Below are positions 5,846-13,413 of a stretch of DNA of 13,413 bases, piece after piece. The stretch spans positions 1 through 13,413 of the forward strand of contig CAYXKC010000038.1 in NCBI GenBank assembly GCA_964465295.1, in the 5' to 3' direction. Position 1 is the stretch's first letter, and every line of letters starts with the position of its first letter. The position numbers and the translations under genes were made by a program. Under the pieces are notes generated by a model that did not search any database, was not told where the DNA came from, and saw nothing but the letters and a program-made list of their open reading frames with translations. The DNA is from Methanolacinia sp964465295. Lineage in GTDB: Archaea > Halobacteriota > Methanomicrobia > Methanomicrobiales > Methanomicrobiaceae.

Positions 5846-5861
5846 ACTCAGAATATAATTC

Positions 5862-5883
5862 TTTTTTCCCTTTTTGAAAAAAA
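5862..5883. terminator. Bidirectional T-run terminator between convergent genes
   Basis: On the plus strand two T-runs (5862-5867 and 5871-5875) follow the Fe-S protein stop. On the minus strand the A-run 5877-5883 reads as seven T, 43 nt after the kinase stop. The 80-bp gap thus offers oligo-T termination for both converging transcripts. A short pairing of CCC with GGG across the runs is possible. Confidence 0.6.
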
Positions 5884-5925
5884 GCAGGGTGAGCACAGAA
5901 AAAGACAACGGCTCCCCTTCCTATT

Positions 5926-8808
5926 TCAGGAATCTCCTTCCGCCTGGCAGGAGGAAACGCGGTACCTGCCTTCCGGAACAAGCATCTCAAAGCGGGCACC
6001 TTCACCGGGAATCCCGCATTCACGGATCGTTATCCCGGAGATTGCAAGAATCTCCTTTACTAAAAAGAGGCCGAGACCGGTGTTCTTCCCGAACCCTCTA
6101 TCAAAGATCAGCTCCTTATCGGTGACCGGGATTCCCGGACCGTCATCCTCGAAGACCACCATAAACCCGCCGTCTTCAGATCTTTTACATGAAACTTTAA
6201 TACCGGTGATATCCTCCCCCCCGTGCCTGCAGGTATTGTCGAGGAGATTGTCGAAGACTTTCATGAGTACAGGATCTGCGTAAAGCTCGACCCCGCAGCC
6301 GTTCATCCTGACGGGAACAGGACTTGAACAGGCAATTTTTTCCAGTATTCCCTGCAGGCTCTGCCATTCAGGGGGTCTCGAACCGATGTTTTCAAATTCT
6401 TTTGTAAATTCAATCTGTTTCTGGATCTTCTGCAAAATCTCGTTGATAATCGTTATGTAATTGTCTCTATCAGGATCATCAGGCTCTTTAAGGAGTTCGA
6501 TATAGCAATAAGCTGCCATTACGCTGTTGAGTATGTCATGACGGGTGATCCTGGTGAGAAGTTTTAACTGCTGGTTCGCTTTCTCAAGCGCATCACGGAA
6601 ACCGCTCAGGTCTGAGATGTCTGTGAAGAATCCCTGGACGATAAAAGAGCCGTCATCATCTCTTTTTGAAACCCGGGCACTGACGTTTATCCGCTTCCGC
6701 TTTGAATCATCAGGCGTCGTGAATTCAAGGGCAAAATCCTCTACAAAACCTTTTTCACGCAGAATATCCCTCAGGAGATGTCCCTGGTCCTTATCGCATT
6801 TAAAAGAATTTTCCATACCCGTAAATGCGTCTGTAACCTCCTCCGGAGAAGAAAACCCAAGTATTTTTGCTCCCGCCTTATTTATTGACAGAAACCGGCC
6901 TCCGGATGTACCGGTAAATATCCCGACAGGAGCATTTTCAATAAGATCCCGGTATTTCTCTTCACTCTTTTCAAGTATCACGTGGCTCTTTTCCAGCTCC
7001 TCAAAACCCCCGCGGATCTCCTCGTCCATTGCTGTAAGCTGTTCGTATGCAGACCCCAGTTCTTCATTCTTTTTCACCAGGGCTTCTTCGGACTTTTTCT
7101 TATCGGATATGTCCCGTATCGACTCTATCGCCCCTGTGATGTTCCCTTCCGAATCGTAGAGTGGTGTGGATATAAACCACATATTCGCACCCTTTCCCTC
7201 GTTGAAATGCGGTATTGTGATCTCGGATAAGAGTCTGTTTCCTTCACGTTTTACAAAAGGATATTTTGAGGCTACATCGGGATCGTAATCGAGGACGAGG
7301 TTTGCAAGAAGCGGCCTCCGCTCTTTATAGAAGGGAAGTGCATACTCATAGTCCCCTCTCCCGACAATATCGGAGGCCTTCACCCCGGTCATCTCCTCTA
7401 TCGCCCTGTTCCACGCGATGACTTTTCCTTCCGTATCGATAACCATCGTTGCATCGGGAAGGAAGTCAATAATATCCATCATCCTCTGCCGGCTCTCTTT
7501 CAGGGCATCTTCAGCAATTTTCTGTTCAGTTATATCCGAGACCATCGCAAAGGAGCCGCTAAAATTACCCTCCTTATCCATGAGGGGGGTTGCCTTGACC
7601 TTCATCAACCGGGATTCTCCATCTTTTTTAATGAATTTCCGGACATAGTGATCGCTTAAACCTGTCTTTCGCCGTTCTATCAGGTTCCTGTGATCCTCGA
7701 ATTCTTCAGCAGGAATGAAGGAGATAAGATCCCTGTCAATCATCTCGCCGGAGGTGTACCCCAGCATCTCAGCCATCTTATTATTGACAAAAGTAGTTCT
7801 CTCGTGAGCATCCATCTCCCAGATGCCTTCCTCTGCCGTCTCGACAATCCGCCGGAATTTCTCCTCGCTTTCTCTCAAAAGGGACTCCTTATTCTCAAGC
7901 TCAATATAATTCTGCCGCAGTTCGTCTTCCGCCGCCTTGAGTTGTTCATAAGCCCCCTGGAGTTCATCGTTTCTCTGGGCGATGGTCCTCAGGTGTATAT
8001 TGAGCTCTTCGTTGATCTCCTCAAGTTTATCTTTGCCGGCGCGAAGTTCCTCTTCTGCCTCCTTTCTCGCGGTGATCTCGTCGAGAAGAATAAGAAGCGC
8101 CGGTTTATCCTCCCATAAAATTCTGGTGGAGTGTATCTTCACCCAGTGGATGTCTCCAAAAAAATCGACAATCCTGAACTCATAATTCTCCGGCACATTT
8201 ACCTCTCCCGAGATCCTTCTCTCGTAGCGCCCGAGCACGATTTCGTGATCGCCGGGGTGAACGATCTCTGATATGGGTTTCCCGATAAGTTCCTCCATGG
8301 GAATGGAGAGGATTGTGGAGAAGCGCGGGTTTGCAAACCTCACCTTAAGGTCCTGTGCAATCAGTATCGCTTCATTCGCTTTTTCGACGAGCAGCCTGTA
8401 TTTTTCCTCACTTGCACGCAAGGCCGCCTCTGTCTTACGGAGCGCAATCGCCTGCCTTATTTTATGGAAAAGCTCAACAAACTGGGCATTGGGATCCCCG
8501 CCTTTCTGGATATAGAAATCGGCCCCGTTCTCGAAAGCCTGGATTACGACCTCTTCACGCCCTCTTCCTGTAAAAATGATAAAAGGTGTCTCGTCCCCCG
8601 AATTGCGGATAGTCTTTAAAAACTCAATTCCATCCATTACCGGCATCTGGTAATCGGAGATAATGGCGTCATAACTGTTTGTCTTCATCAGCTCCAGTGC
8701 GTCCGGGGCATTTTCGGCCGTATCCACTAAAAAGCCATTTTTTTCGATGAACATCCTGGCAAGGTTGAGAAGAATGGGTTCATCATCGACATACAGGATT
8801 TTCGTCAT
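5926..8808 (-). CDS. REC-PAS-PAS-PAS-PAS-histidine kinase (hybrid sensor)
   Basis: A 960-residue cytoplasmic sensor without membrane segments. An N-terminal receiver domain (about 1-120) has the acid pair Asp8/Asp9, phospho-acceptor Asp52 (SDYQMPVMDG), Thr80 and Lys102. PAS domains follow at roughly 138-246, 319-435, 440-560 and 620-740. Two coiled-coil linkers (about 247-318 and 565-618) share the wording AYEQL...DEE(I/L)R...EL...SEEK(F/Y)R, so a PAS-linker unit was probably duplicated. The kinase core has His757 in TRHDILNSV, the N-box NLLDNTCRHGG, G1 DDGPGIP and G2 GLGLFLV. Having REC first means it is likely controlled by phosphotransfer from another kinase as well as by its PAS signals. 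No partner regulator with an output domain is adjacent. The start ATG 8808 has AGGTG about 11 nt upstream. No heme or flavin ligand could be assigned. Confidence 0.93.
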   Translation of the reverse strand: MTKILYVDDEPILLNLARMFIEKNGFLVDTAENAPDALELMKTNSYDAIISDYQMPVMDGIEFLKTIRNSGDETPFIIFTGRGREEVVIQAFENGADFYIQKGGDPNAQFVELFHKIRQAIALRKTEAALRASEEKYRLLVEKANEAILIAQDLKVRFANPRFSTILSIPMEELIGKPISEIVHPGDHEIVLGRYERRISGEVNVPENYEFRIVDFFGDIHWVKIHSTRILWEDKPALLILLDEITARKEAEEELRAGKDKLEEINEELNIHLRTIAQRNDELQGAYEQLKAAEDELRQNYIELENKESLLRESEEKFRRIVETAEEGIWEMDAHERTTFVNNKMAEMLGYTSGEMIDRDLISFIPAEEFEDHRNLIERRKTGLSDHYVRKFIKKDGESRLMKVKATPLMDKEGNFSGSFAMVSDITEQKIAEDALKESRQRMMDIIDFLPDATMVIDTEGKVIAWNRAIEEMTGVKASDIVGRGDYEYALPFYKERRPLLANLVLDYDPDVASKYPFVKREGNRLLSEITIPHFNEGKGANMWFISTPLYDSEGNITGAIESIRDISDKKKSEEALVKKNEELGSAYEQLTAMDEEIRGGFEELEKSHVILEKSEEKYRDLIENAPVGIFTGTSGGRFLSINKAGAKILGFSSPEEVTDAFTGMENSFKCDKDQGHLLRDILREKGFVEDFALEFTTPDDSKRKRINVSARVSKRDDDGSFIVQGFFTDISDLSGFRDALEKANQQLKLLTRITRHDILNSVMAAYCYIELLKEPDDPDRDNYITIINEILQKIQKQIEFTKEFENIGSRPPEWQSLQGILEKIACSSPVPVRMNGCGVELYADPVLMKVFDNLLDNTCRHGGEDITGIKVSCKRSEDGGFMVVFEDDGPGIPVTDKELIFDRGFGKNTGLGLFLVKEILAISGITIRECGIPGEGARFEMLVPEGRYRVSSCQAEGDS

Positions 8809-9043
8809 GACTGAAAGACACCTGCCTTATTATCCTGAATATGCAACAATCCGATAATAAACAAACCTATCTGACAATCTATCAGGTTAACCGGCTTCGG
8901 CCTGTCCGGGATAATGATAACTTAAACAGGCGGCAATGTCCTTTCAGGCGGGGATAAAGCTAAAACATCTTAAAAAAAATTAGAGATAACCGGAATTGAA
9001 TAATAATACCGGCGGCTGTAATTGTCGGATATAGGGGAATATA
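8809..9043. promoter_or_regulatory. Divergent promoter region, kinase / aldehyde dehydrogenase
   Basis: A 235-bp gap between divergent starts with no gene. It contains the inverted repeat TTATTATC (8827-8834) / GATAATAA (8853-8860), an 8-bp palindrome GGTTAACC (8885-8892), a tandem GATAATGATAA (8910-8920) and further GATAA words near 8953 and 8984. A/T-rich AACATCTTAAAAAAAATTAG (around 8963-8982) is the best TATA candidate for the dehydrogenase, which also has GGGG 6 nt before its ATG. Confidence 0.5.
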
Positions 9044-10453
9044 ATGAAGAATGAACCCGGAAATGAGAACATCCTGAAAATAATCAATCCTGCAGACGGA
9101 TCTATTGTCGGGCAAATCCCTGCAGCTAATGCTTCTGATATCGATGCAGCAGTCGAAGATGCATCGGCCGCTCTTGAGAACTGGTCGGCGCTGCTCCCCC
9201 GCGATAGAGGAAAAATTCTCTTCAATGCAGCGGCGGCAATTAGAAAGGACCGTGATCGCCTCGCGGCCCTGCTCACATCAGAACAGGGCAAACCTCTTCC
9301 CGAAGCGAAGAACGAGATTGCAGGCTTTGCAAACGTCCTCGAATATTATGCATCGATCTCAGGATCGATCATGGGAGAGGCTCTACCGCGATCCGATTAC
9401 GGCTACTCGTTTACAATTAAGAAACCACTCGGGGTCTGCGGTGCGATAATACCCTGGAATATGCCTGCACTGATAATGGCATGGAAAACGGGGCCCGCCC
9501 TTGTTGCAGGAAACGCACTGATAATTAAACCCGCATCTTCCACTCCGCTGACCTGCCTTGAGATTGCATCCATAATCAGGCAGGCGGGAGTACCGGAGAA
9601 TATCCTGAAGGTTGTCCCCGGGAGCGGGAGTGAAGCAGGTGCTGCCATCGCCTCGCACCCCGGAATAAGGGCAGTTTCTTTCACAGGATCGACTGAGACG
9701 GGAAAAGAGGTCGAAGCGGCCGCGTTCGGGACGGGAAAACGCCTGACACTCGAGCTCGGGGGAAGCGATCCGATGATTGTCTGCGATGATGCCGACATCG
9801 CGACCGCTGCCGCAGGTGCTGTTGCGGGCAGGTTCTATAACTGCGGGCAGACATGCACCGCCGTAAAGCGCCTCTACGTATTCGAGGATATTTCTGATGA
9901 GTTCATTAAGGCACTTCTTAAAGAAACCGAAAAGATTACTGTTGGAAACGGCCTCTCACCAGGTATAAGGATGGGGCCGCTTCACAGCAGCCAGGGACGT
10001 GAACGGATCGAAGAGCTTGTCGAAGGAATCCGGGAGACGGGCGACGGGACGATCATTACGGGTGGAAGAAGGCCTTCGGGAAGCGAATACGATAAAGGAT
10101 TCTTCTATATGCCGACGATTGTTACCGGTGTTCCGGGAGAAAGCCCCCTGATGAACAAAGAGGTCTTCGGGCCGGTGCTTCCTGTAGCAGTTGTCTCAGG
10201 GATGGACGAAGCGATAGAAGCGGCGAACTCGACAAGATACGGCCTCGGTGCATCGATATGGACAGAGAGCCTGTCGCGTGCCGCAAGGGCAGCAGAGGAG
10301 ATCGATGCCGGAATCGTGTGGGTCAACAGGCATTTAAAGATCCCGCCCGAGGTTCCCTTCGGCGGCGGGAAGGCAAGCGGAACAGGCAGGGAGAACGGCA
10401 TTTACGCACCTGACAGGTATATGACCGAGAAAACGGTTATAATATCCCCCTGA
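9044..10453 (+). CDS. NAD(P)-dependent aldehyde dehydrogenase
   Basis: A 469-residue member of the ALDH superfamily, which oxidises an aldehyde to a carboxylate. Motifs in order are the cofactor site IIPWNMPALIMAWKTGPALVAGN, KPAS for the adenosine ribose, FTGSTETGKEV for the dinucleotide fold, catalytic Glu237 in LELGG, catalytic Cys271 in NCGQTC, and the conserved KEVFGPVLPV near the C-terminus. Length and motifs fit the succinate-semialdehyde/lactaldehyde dehydrogenase branch. In methanogens the lactaldehyde dehydrogenase CofA, which supplies lactate for coenzyme F420, belongs to this superfamily, but the substrate cannot be fixed from motifs alone. It starts an apparent operon: the QueG-like gene follows after 17 nt and nfo overlaps that gene. 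GGGG lies just upstream of the ATG. Confidence 0.92.
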   Translation: MKNEPGNENILKIINPADGSIVGQIPAANASDIDAAVEDASAALENWSALLPRDRGKILFNAAAAIRKDRDRLAALLTSEQGKPLPEAKNEIAGFANVLEYYASISGSIMGEALPRSDYGYSFTIKKPLGVCGAIIPWNMPALIMAWKTGPALVAGNALIIKPASSTPLTCLEIASIIRQAGVPENILKVVPGSGSEAGAAIASHPGIRAVSFTGSTETGKEVEAAAFGTGKRLTLELGGSDPMIVCDDADIATAAAGAVAGRFYNCGQTCTAVKRLYVFEDISDEFIKALLKETEKITVGNGLSPGIRMGPLHSSQGRERIEELVEGIRETGDGTIITGGRRPSGSEYDKGFFYMPTIVTGVPGESPLMNKEVFGPVLPVAVVSGMDEAIEAANSTRYGLGASIWTESLSRAARAAEEIDAGIVWVNRHLKIPPEVPFGGGKASGTGRENGIYAPDRYMTEKTVIISP

Positions 10454-10470
10454 TAAAGACAAATCCGATC

Positions 10471-11217
10471 ATGACAATGTCTGCAGGAAGTATTACAACA
10501 GATACCGGTGATTTTATCTTTGGTTGTGATATTTCGATATCAGGTTACTGCGACCTGTCGGGAATAAGTGGTCTCCCCTTCCCTGATATGAAGACAGGAA
10601 TCACGATAGGGATTGCCCTTGACCCCGGGATCGTTCTCACCCTGAAAAACGGACCAGGTAAAGAGTATACGGCCGAATACGAAAGGGTAAATATACGGCT
10701 GCTTGATGCTTCGGAGAAGATATCCGGATTTCTGGAGAGCAGAGGGTATAAAGCAGGATTCATCCCGCCCACACAGAAGATAGATGATCCAGAAAATCTT
10801 ATTGCACCTTTTCCGCACAAGACTGCTGCGACTTCAGCAGGTCTCGGGTGGATCGGAAAAAACGACCTGTTTGTAACAAAGGAGTTCGGCACCGCCGTCA
10901 GGATTACGACTGTATTCACCAACGCCCCCCTGATAACGGCAGAACCTGTAACAAAATCATATTGCGGGATCTGCGAGAACTGCAGGGACCAATGTCCGGC
11001 GAACGCCGTAAAGGGGATCTTATGGGTGCCGGGCATGGCAAGAGAGGAGCTTATAGATGTCCGGCGCTGTTTTGACTACAGCAGAAACAGGGGAACTGAA
11101 GCAGGGCACGGACATGCCGTCTGCGGCATCTGCATTGCAGCATGCCCGTGGACTGAAAGATACCTGAAGAAAGAAGGTGTTCTAAAGAGGCGCGGGAGTT
11201 TTTTGAATGAGCGTTAA
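10471..11217 (+). CDS. QueG-like double [4Fe-4S] protein, second paralogue
   Basis: A 248-residue soluble protein. The core HKTAATSAGLGWIGKNDLFV is nearly the canonical QueG sequence. Cysteines are Cys165, 168, 171, 175 (Cx2Cx2Cx3CP) and Cys200 (RRCFDY) with Cys218, 221, 225 (Cx2Cx3CPW), matching the eight ligands of the two QueG clusters. It follows the canonical motif wording more closely than the paralogue at 2608, including the final ACPW. It lacks the long C-terminal extension of many bacterial QueG proteins. It may use cobalamin, but no dedicated corrinoid motif is visible. Queuosine is not an archaeal end product, so another reductive reaction is likely. The start is uncertain: ATG 10471 and ATG 10477 both lack a good ribosome-binding site. 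It lies 17 nt after the dehydrogenase stop and overlaps nfo by 11 nt. Confidence 0.82.
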   Translation: MTMSAGSITTDTGDFIFGCDISISGYCDLSGISGLPFPDMKTGITIGIALDPGIVLTLKNGPGKEYTAEYERVNIRLLDASEKISGFLESRGYKAGFIPPTQKIDDPENLIAPFPHKTAATSAGLGWIGKNDLFVTKEFGTAVRITTVFTNAPLITAEPVTKSYCGICENCRDQCPANAVKGILWVPGMAREELIDVRRCFDYSRNRGTEAGHGHAVCGICIAACPWTERYLKKEGVLKRRGSFLNER

Positions 11218-12088
11218 GGCAGGCTGCCATGTCTCGATCGCGGGATCGATAGACAAAGCCGTCGACCGTGCAGAAAAGATCGGGTGCGACACATTCCAGA
11301 TATTCACCGGAAACCCGAGAGGATGGAATGTGAAGCCTCTCGAAGAGAGTGCTGCGGCAAAATTCAGGGAGAAAGTGGCAGCCTCCGGGATCTCGCCGGT
11401 TATCGCCCATATGCCATACCTTCCAAACCTCGCATCACCGAAGGAAGAGCTCTACGAAAAGTCATGCGGTGTCCTGCTTCGCGAACTCGGGCGATGCCAC
11501 ATGCTCGGGATACCCTGGCTCGTCACACATCCCGGAAGTCATCTCGGCAGCGGGAGGGAGGAAGGAATCAAACGGATCGCAGGTGCAATAGAGTGGGCAC
11601 TGGATTCGGATACGGGTGATGCTTCCATACTTGTCGAGAATACAAGCGGCTCGAAGAATACCGTAGGTGGAACGCTTGAGGATATTGCAGACGTACTTAA
11701 TGCACTCCCCGGTGCTGCGGGGGAGAGAACGGGAGTCTGCTTTGATACCTGCCACGCCTTTGCAGCGGGCTACGATCTCTCCACAAAGGCAGGACTAAAA
11801 GATCTGCTTGAGTCTTTCGATTCCCTCATCGGTCTCGAGCGGCTGAAGGTCATCCACTTAAACGACTCGAAAGGAGTCGCAGGCGGACACCTCGACCGAC
11901 ACGAACACATAGGTCTGGGGGTTATCGGCGAAGAAGGCATGAGGAATATTATTACCGAAGAAAGACTTGCTTCGCTTCCGTTTATATGTGAAACCCCGGT
12001 AAACGAGACCCGGGACGACCCCGGCAATCTGGCAAAAGTGAGAGAGCTTTCACTCAATAATCCCTCTTCTACCAAGATGATATTATAA
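11207..12088 (+). CDS. nfo: Deoxyribonuclease IV (AP endonuclease, Nfo family)
   Basis: A 293-residue TIM-barrel endonuclease that cuts DNA 5' of abasic sites during base-excision repair. All nine ligands of the three-zinc centre can be placed: His68 (AHMPYLPNLASP), His108 (THPGSHLG), Glu144 (VENTSG), Asp180 and His183 (CFDTCHAFAAGYD), His217 (IHLNDSK), Asp230 and His232 (HLDRHEHIGLG) and Glu262 (CETP). Length matches the family (about 280-300). The ATG lies inside the end of the QueG-like gene (11-nt overlap), with GGGAG 8 nt upstream, so the two are likely translated from one message. The TAA stop is embedded in the presumed TATA box of endA. The identification is very secure. Confidence 0.96.
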   Translation: MSVKAGCHVSIAGSIDKAVDRAEKIGCDTFQIFTGNPRGWNVKPLEESAAAKFREKVAASGISPVIAHMPYLPNLASPKEELYEKSCGVLLRELGRCHMLGIPWLVTHPGSHLGSGREEGIKRIAGAIEWALDSDTGDASILVENTSGSKNTVGGTLEDIADVLNALPGAAGERTGVCFDTCHAFAAGYDLSTKAGLKDLLESFDSLIGLERLKVIHLNDSKGVAGGHLDRHEHIGLGVIGEEGMRNIITEERLASLPFICETPVNETRDDPGNLAKVRELSLNNPSSTKMIL

Positions 12089-12091
12089 ATA
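12083..12091 (+). promoter_or_regulatory. TATA-like box of endA, overlapping the nfo stop
   Basis: TTATAAATA is centred 24 bp upstream of the GTG at 12111 and includes the nfo TAA. No Shine-Dalgarno sequence lies between, so a leaderless transcript starting at or next to the GTG is likely. Confidence 0.55.
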
Positions 12092-12110
12092 AAAACAAAT
12101 CTGTTCCTAA

Positions 12111-13115
12111 GTGAAGGCTTCTTTTGACGGAGAATGGGTCTGCCCCAAAGATGAGGGGACGGCCCTTTACGAGAACAGCGGGTACGGCAGACCGGACGGA
12201 AACAGGCTGAAGCTCTTTCCGGAGGAAGCCCTCTACCTCGCGGGAAAAGGCAAACTCACAGTGGATAAGCTCGGGTTCGATGAACTTGCCGGGCGTTTCG
12301 CCGAAAAAGAGGGGTTTATGCGGAGGTTTCTTGTTTACAGGGATATCCGCGAGAGAGGTCTTGTCATACAGACGGGACCGCAGGACTTCAGGGTATTTAG
12401 GAGAGGTGAAAAACCGGGAAAGGGAAGATCCCAGTTCCTGATCAGAGTCCTCTCCGAGAGGGAGTTCGTCGAATTTACAGCTGTTGCTGCAGACTCGCAC
12501 TCGGCTGTCAACATGAGGAAACAGTTCGTCGTCGCCGTCGTGGATGACGAGAACGAGATCACGTACTATGAGGTCAAGACGAGCGAACTTCCGGAAGGAA
12601 AGAGCAGGGAAGAGATCAGGCATGTAAAGGGAATTCTCGCAGGAAGTTCTGTCTTCCTGATGCCAAAAGACGGCAAAGACGAACTCCCCGAAAGTGCGAT
12701 GTTCGGAACATGGTTCGACGACTCCCGCCTCGTGCTCTCTCCGCCTGAAACACTCTACCTGGTTAAGAAGGGACTTCTTGAGATCACAGGAGAGAAGAGC
12801 GGGGATCGGCTCAGGGAGATCCTTGAGAGTGAAGACCCTGAACTTCCTTTGAAGATGGTCGTATACGAAAGCCTGCGCGATTCCGGTTATATCCCACGGA
12901 CGGCCTATAAATTCGGCCATCACTTCAGGGTATACTCTGAGAGGTCCAGCCATTCGGCGATGCTCGTTCACGCGATTCCCGGGGGCTCAGGCATGCCCAT
13001 GAGCAGGATCTCGCGATCGGTGAGGCTGGCGCACAGCGTTCGCAAGAAGATGCTTTTTGCATGTGTAGAGCAGAATAATATAGAGTACATCGAATTTGCA
13101 CGAATAAAACTCTGA
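12111..13115 (+). CDS. endA: tRNA-intron splicing endonuclease, two-repeat type
   Basis: A 334-residue EndA that removes introns from tRNAs at bulge-helix-bulge motifs. It consists of two tandem copies of the endonuclease unit (about 1-165 and 185-334), each with an EAxYL-type helix (FPEEALYLAGKGKL; PPETLYLVKKGLL). This is the homodimeric tandem-repeat form known from Archaeoglobus and several methanogens. The second copy holds the catalytic residues: Tyr275 in HFRVY, His281 in the HS motif, and Lys312/313 in AHSVRKK. In the first copy the tyrosine is Phe96 (FRVF) and the histidine is missing, so it is structural. The GTG start is supported by the repeat-1 homology beginning near it. No ATG lies closer than about 70 codons downstream. 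trpS follows after 21 nt. Confidence 0.94.
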   Translation: MKASFDGEWVCPKDEGTALYENSGYGRPDGNRLKLFPEEALYLAGKGKLTVDKLGFDELAGRFAEKEGFMRRFLVYRDIRERGLVIQTGPQDFRVFRRGEKPGKGRSQFLIRVLSEREFVEFTAVAADSHSAVNMRKQFVVAVVDDENEITYYEVKTSELPEGKSREEIRHVKGILAGSSVFLMPKDGKDELPESAMFGTWFDDSRLVLSPPETLYLVKKGLLEITGEKSGDRLREILESEDPELPLKMVVYESLRDSGYIPRTAYKFGHHFRVYSERSSHSAMLVHAIPGGSGMPMSRISRSVRLAHSVRKKMLFACVEQNNIEYIEFARIKL

Positions 13116-13136
13116 AAATACTAAAGTTGGAATCCC

Positions 13137-13413
13137 ATGCAATCCGAAATCAACCCGTGGTCAAGCAACCAGAATCTCGAGACGAACAAACTCTTCAGTG
13201 AATTCGGGATCGAACCGGTCGAACCGCTTCTCGACAAAATAAAGAACCCGCCGGCTTTTCTCAGGAGAAATATCGTAACCGGCCAGAGGGACTATGATCG
13301 TGTAGTCCGGGCTATGGCGAACAAAGAGAAGTTCTTTGTCATGACAGGTTTTATGCCGTCCGGACACCCGCACCTGGGCCACCTGATGGTCATGAAGGAG
13401 GTCGCGTGGCACG
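13137..13413 (+). CDS. trpS: Tryptophanyl-tRNA synthetase, 5' end only
   Basis: The first 92 codons of archaeal/eukaryotic-type TrpRS, the class I enzyme that charges tRNA-Trp. Seen are the N-terminal INPWSS motif, the segment EFGIEPVEPLLDKI, the conserved RRNIVTGQRDYDRV and the ATP-binding signature TGFMPSGHPHLGH, with the HIGH-type motif at His79-Leu-Gly-His82. The gene runs off the right edge, where about 280 further residues are expected. ATG 13137 is chosen because the homology begins at once after it. The upstream AGTTGG is at best a weak ribosome-binding site. The 21-nt gap suggests co-transcription with endA. Confidence 0.93.
   Translation, partial: MQSEINPWSSNQNLETNKLFSEFGIEPVEPLLDKIKNPPAFLRRNIVTGQRDYDRVVRAMANKEKFFVMTGFMPSGHPHLGHLMVMKEVAWH

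Noticed and set aside
2595..5860. Identical 12-mer CAGAATATAATT at 2595-2606 and 5849-5860
   Set aside because: A few shared 12-mers are expected by chance in 13 kb, and the two sites have different contexts (before a start, after a stop).
5285..6023. Long minus-strand frames across the Fe-S protein gene and the kinase 3' end
   Set aside because: They oppose a motif-rich Fe-S protein and cross the terminator region, and no domain or start signal is seen.
6545..7159. A 204-codon plus-strand frame opposite the histidine kinase
   Set aside because: It is Ser/Phe/Arg-rich and without motifs, and it lies wholly within the PAS region of the kinase gene.
8927..8952. Direct repeat CAGGCGG in the divergent promoter region
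   Set aside because: Two copies of a 7-mer with no regular spacing or symmetry are not significant.
12069..12971. A 300-codon open frame on the minus strand opposite endA
   Set aside because: The plus strand encodes an unmistakable EndA with catalytic Tyr, His and Lys. The opposing frame shows no recognisable domain and is a codon-bias shadow.
1..13413. tRNA genes, rRNA, CRISPR arrays, insertion sequences
   Set aside because: The intergenic gaps were read for tRNA-like arms, regular repeats and terminal inverted repeats with a transposase. None was found.

Overview
The window reads as a chromosomal segment of a methanogenic archaeon, most likely of the order Methanomicrobiales. The grounds are an archaeal-type tRNA-intron endonuclease built from two tandem repeats, an archaeal-type tryptophanyl-tRNA synthetase, a DUF2115 (UPF0305) protein of the kind known from methanogens, and a histidine kinase whose linkers carry the 'AYEQL...EEL...SEEKYR' wording common in Methanomicrobiales kinases. 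Starts are a mix of Shine-Dalgarno-led ATGs and apparently leaderless ATG/GTG starts with A/T-rich boxes about 24-30 bp upstream. Composition looks even, and no transposase, integrase, CRISPR array, rRNA or tRNA gene was seen. The order is inferred, not proven.

Left part (1-3345): the 3' end of purC (SAICAR synthetase), then a 62-bp gap with a 9-bp-stem inverted repeat, then a Cys-containing protein of unknown family and a DUF2115 protein in tandem. These run into a convergent alpha/beta-hydrolase gene on the minus strand only 9 bp away. Divergent from the hydrolase is a short QueG-like double-[4Fe-4S] protein.

Centre (3346-5925): a 286-bp regulatory region carries three copies of a TTGGTA-N3-TACCAA-type element spaced exactly 21 bp apart, plus other palindromes. 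It precedes a tightly coupled three-gene operon: a soluble ABC ATPase with all motifs intact but no permease nearby, a HypB/CobW-like GTPase with extra CxxC motifs, and a 13-cysteine Fe-S protein whose N-terminus resembles the [4Fe-4S] domain of the corrinoid/Fe-S protein large subunit. I infer an ATP- and GTP-driven metallocentre assembly or activation system. This is the most interesting item here, and its target is unknown. A bidirectional T-run/A-run terminator closes it.

Right part (5926-13413): a 960-residue REC-PAS4-histidine kinase on the minus strand is separated by a divergent promoter region from an operon of an aldehyde dehydrogenase, a second QueG-like protein and deoxyribonuclease IV (nfo, overlapping its upstream neighbour by 11 nt). 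Then come endA (GTG start, probably leaderless, with its TATA-like box over the nfo stop codon) and the 5' end of trpS. The last two genes both act on tRNA, and pairing them fits the fact that tRNA-Trp is a common intron-containing tRNA in archaea.
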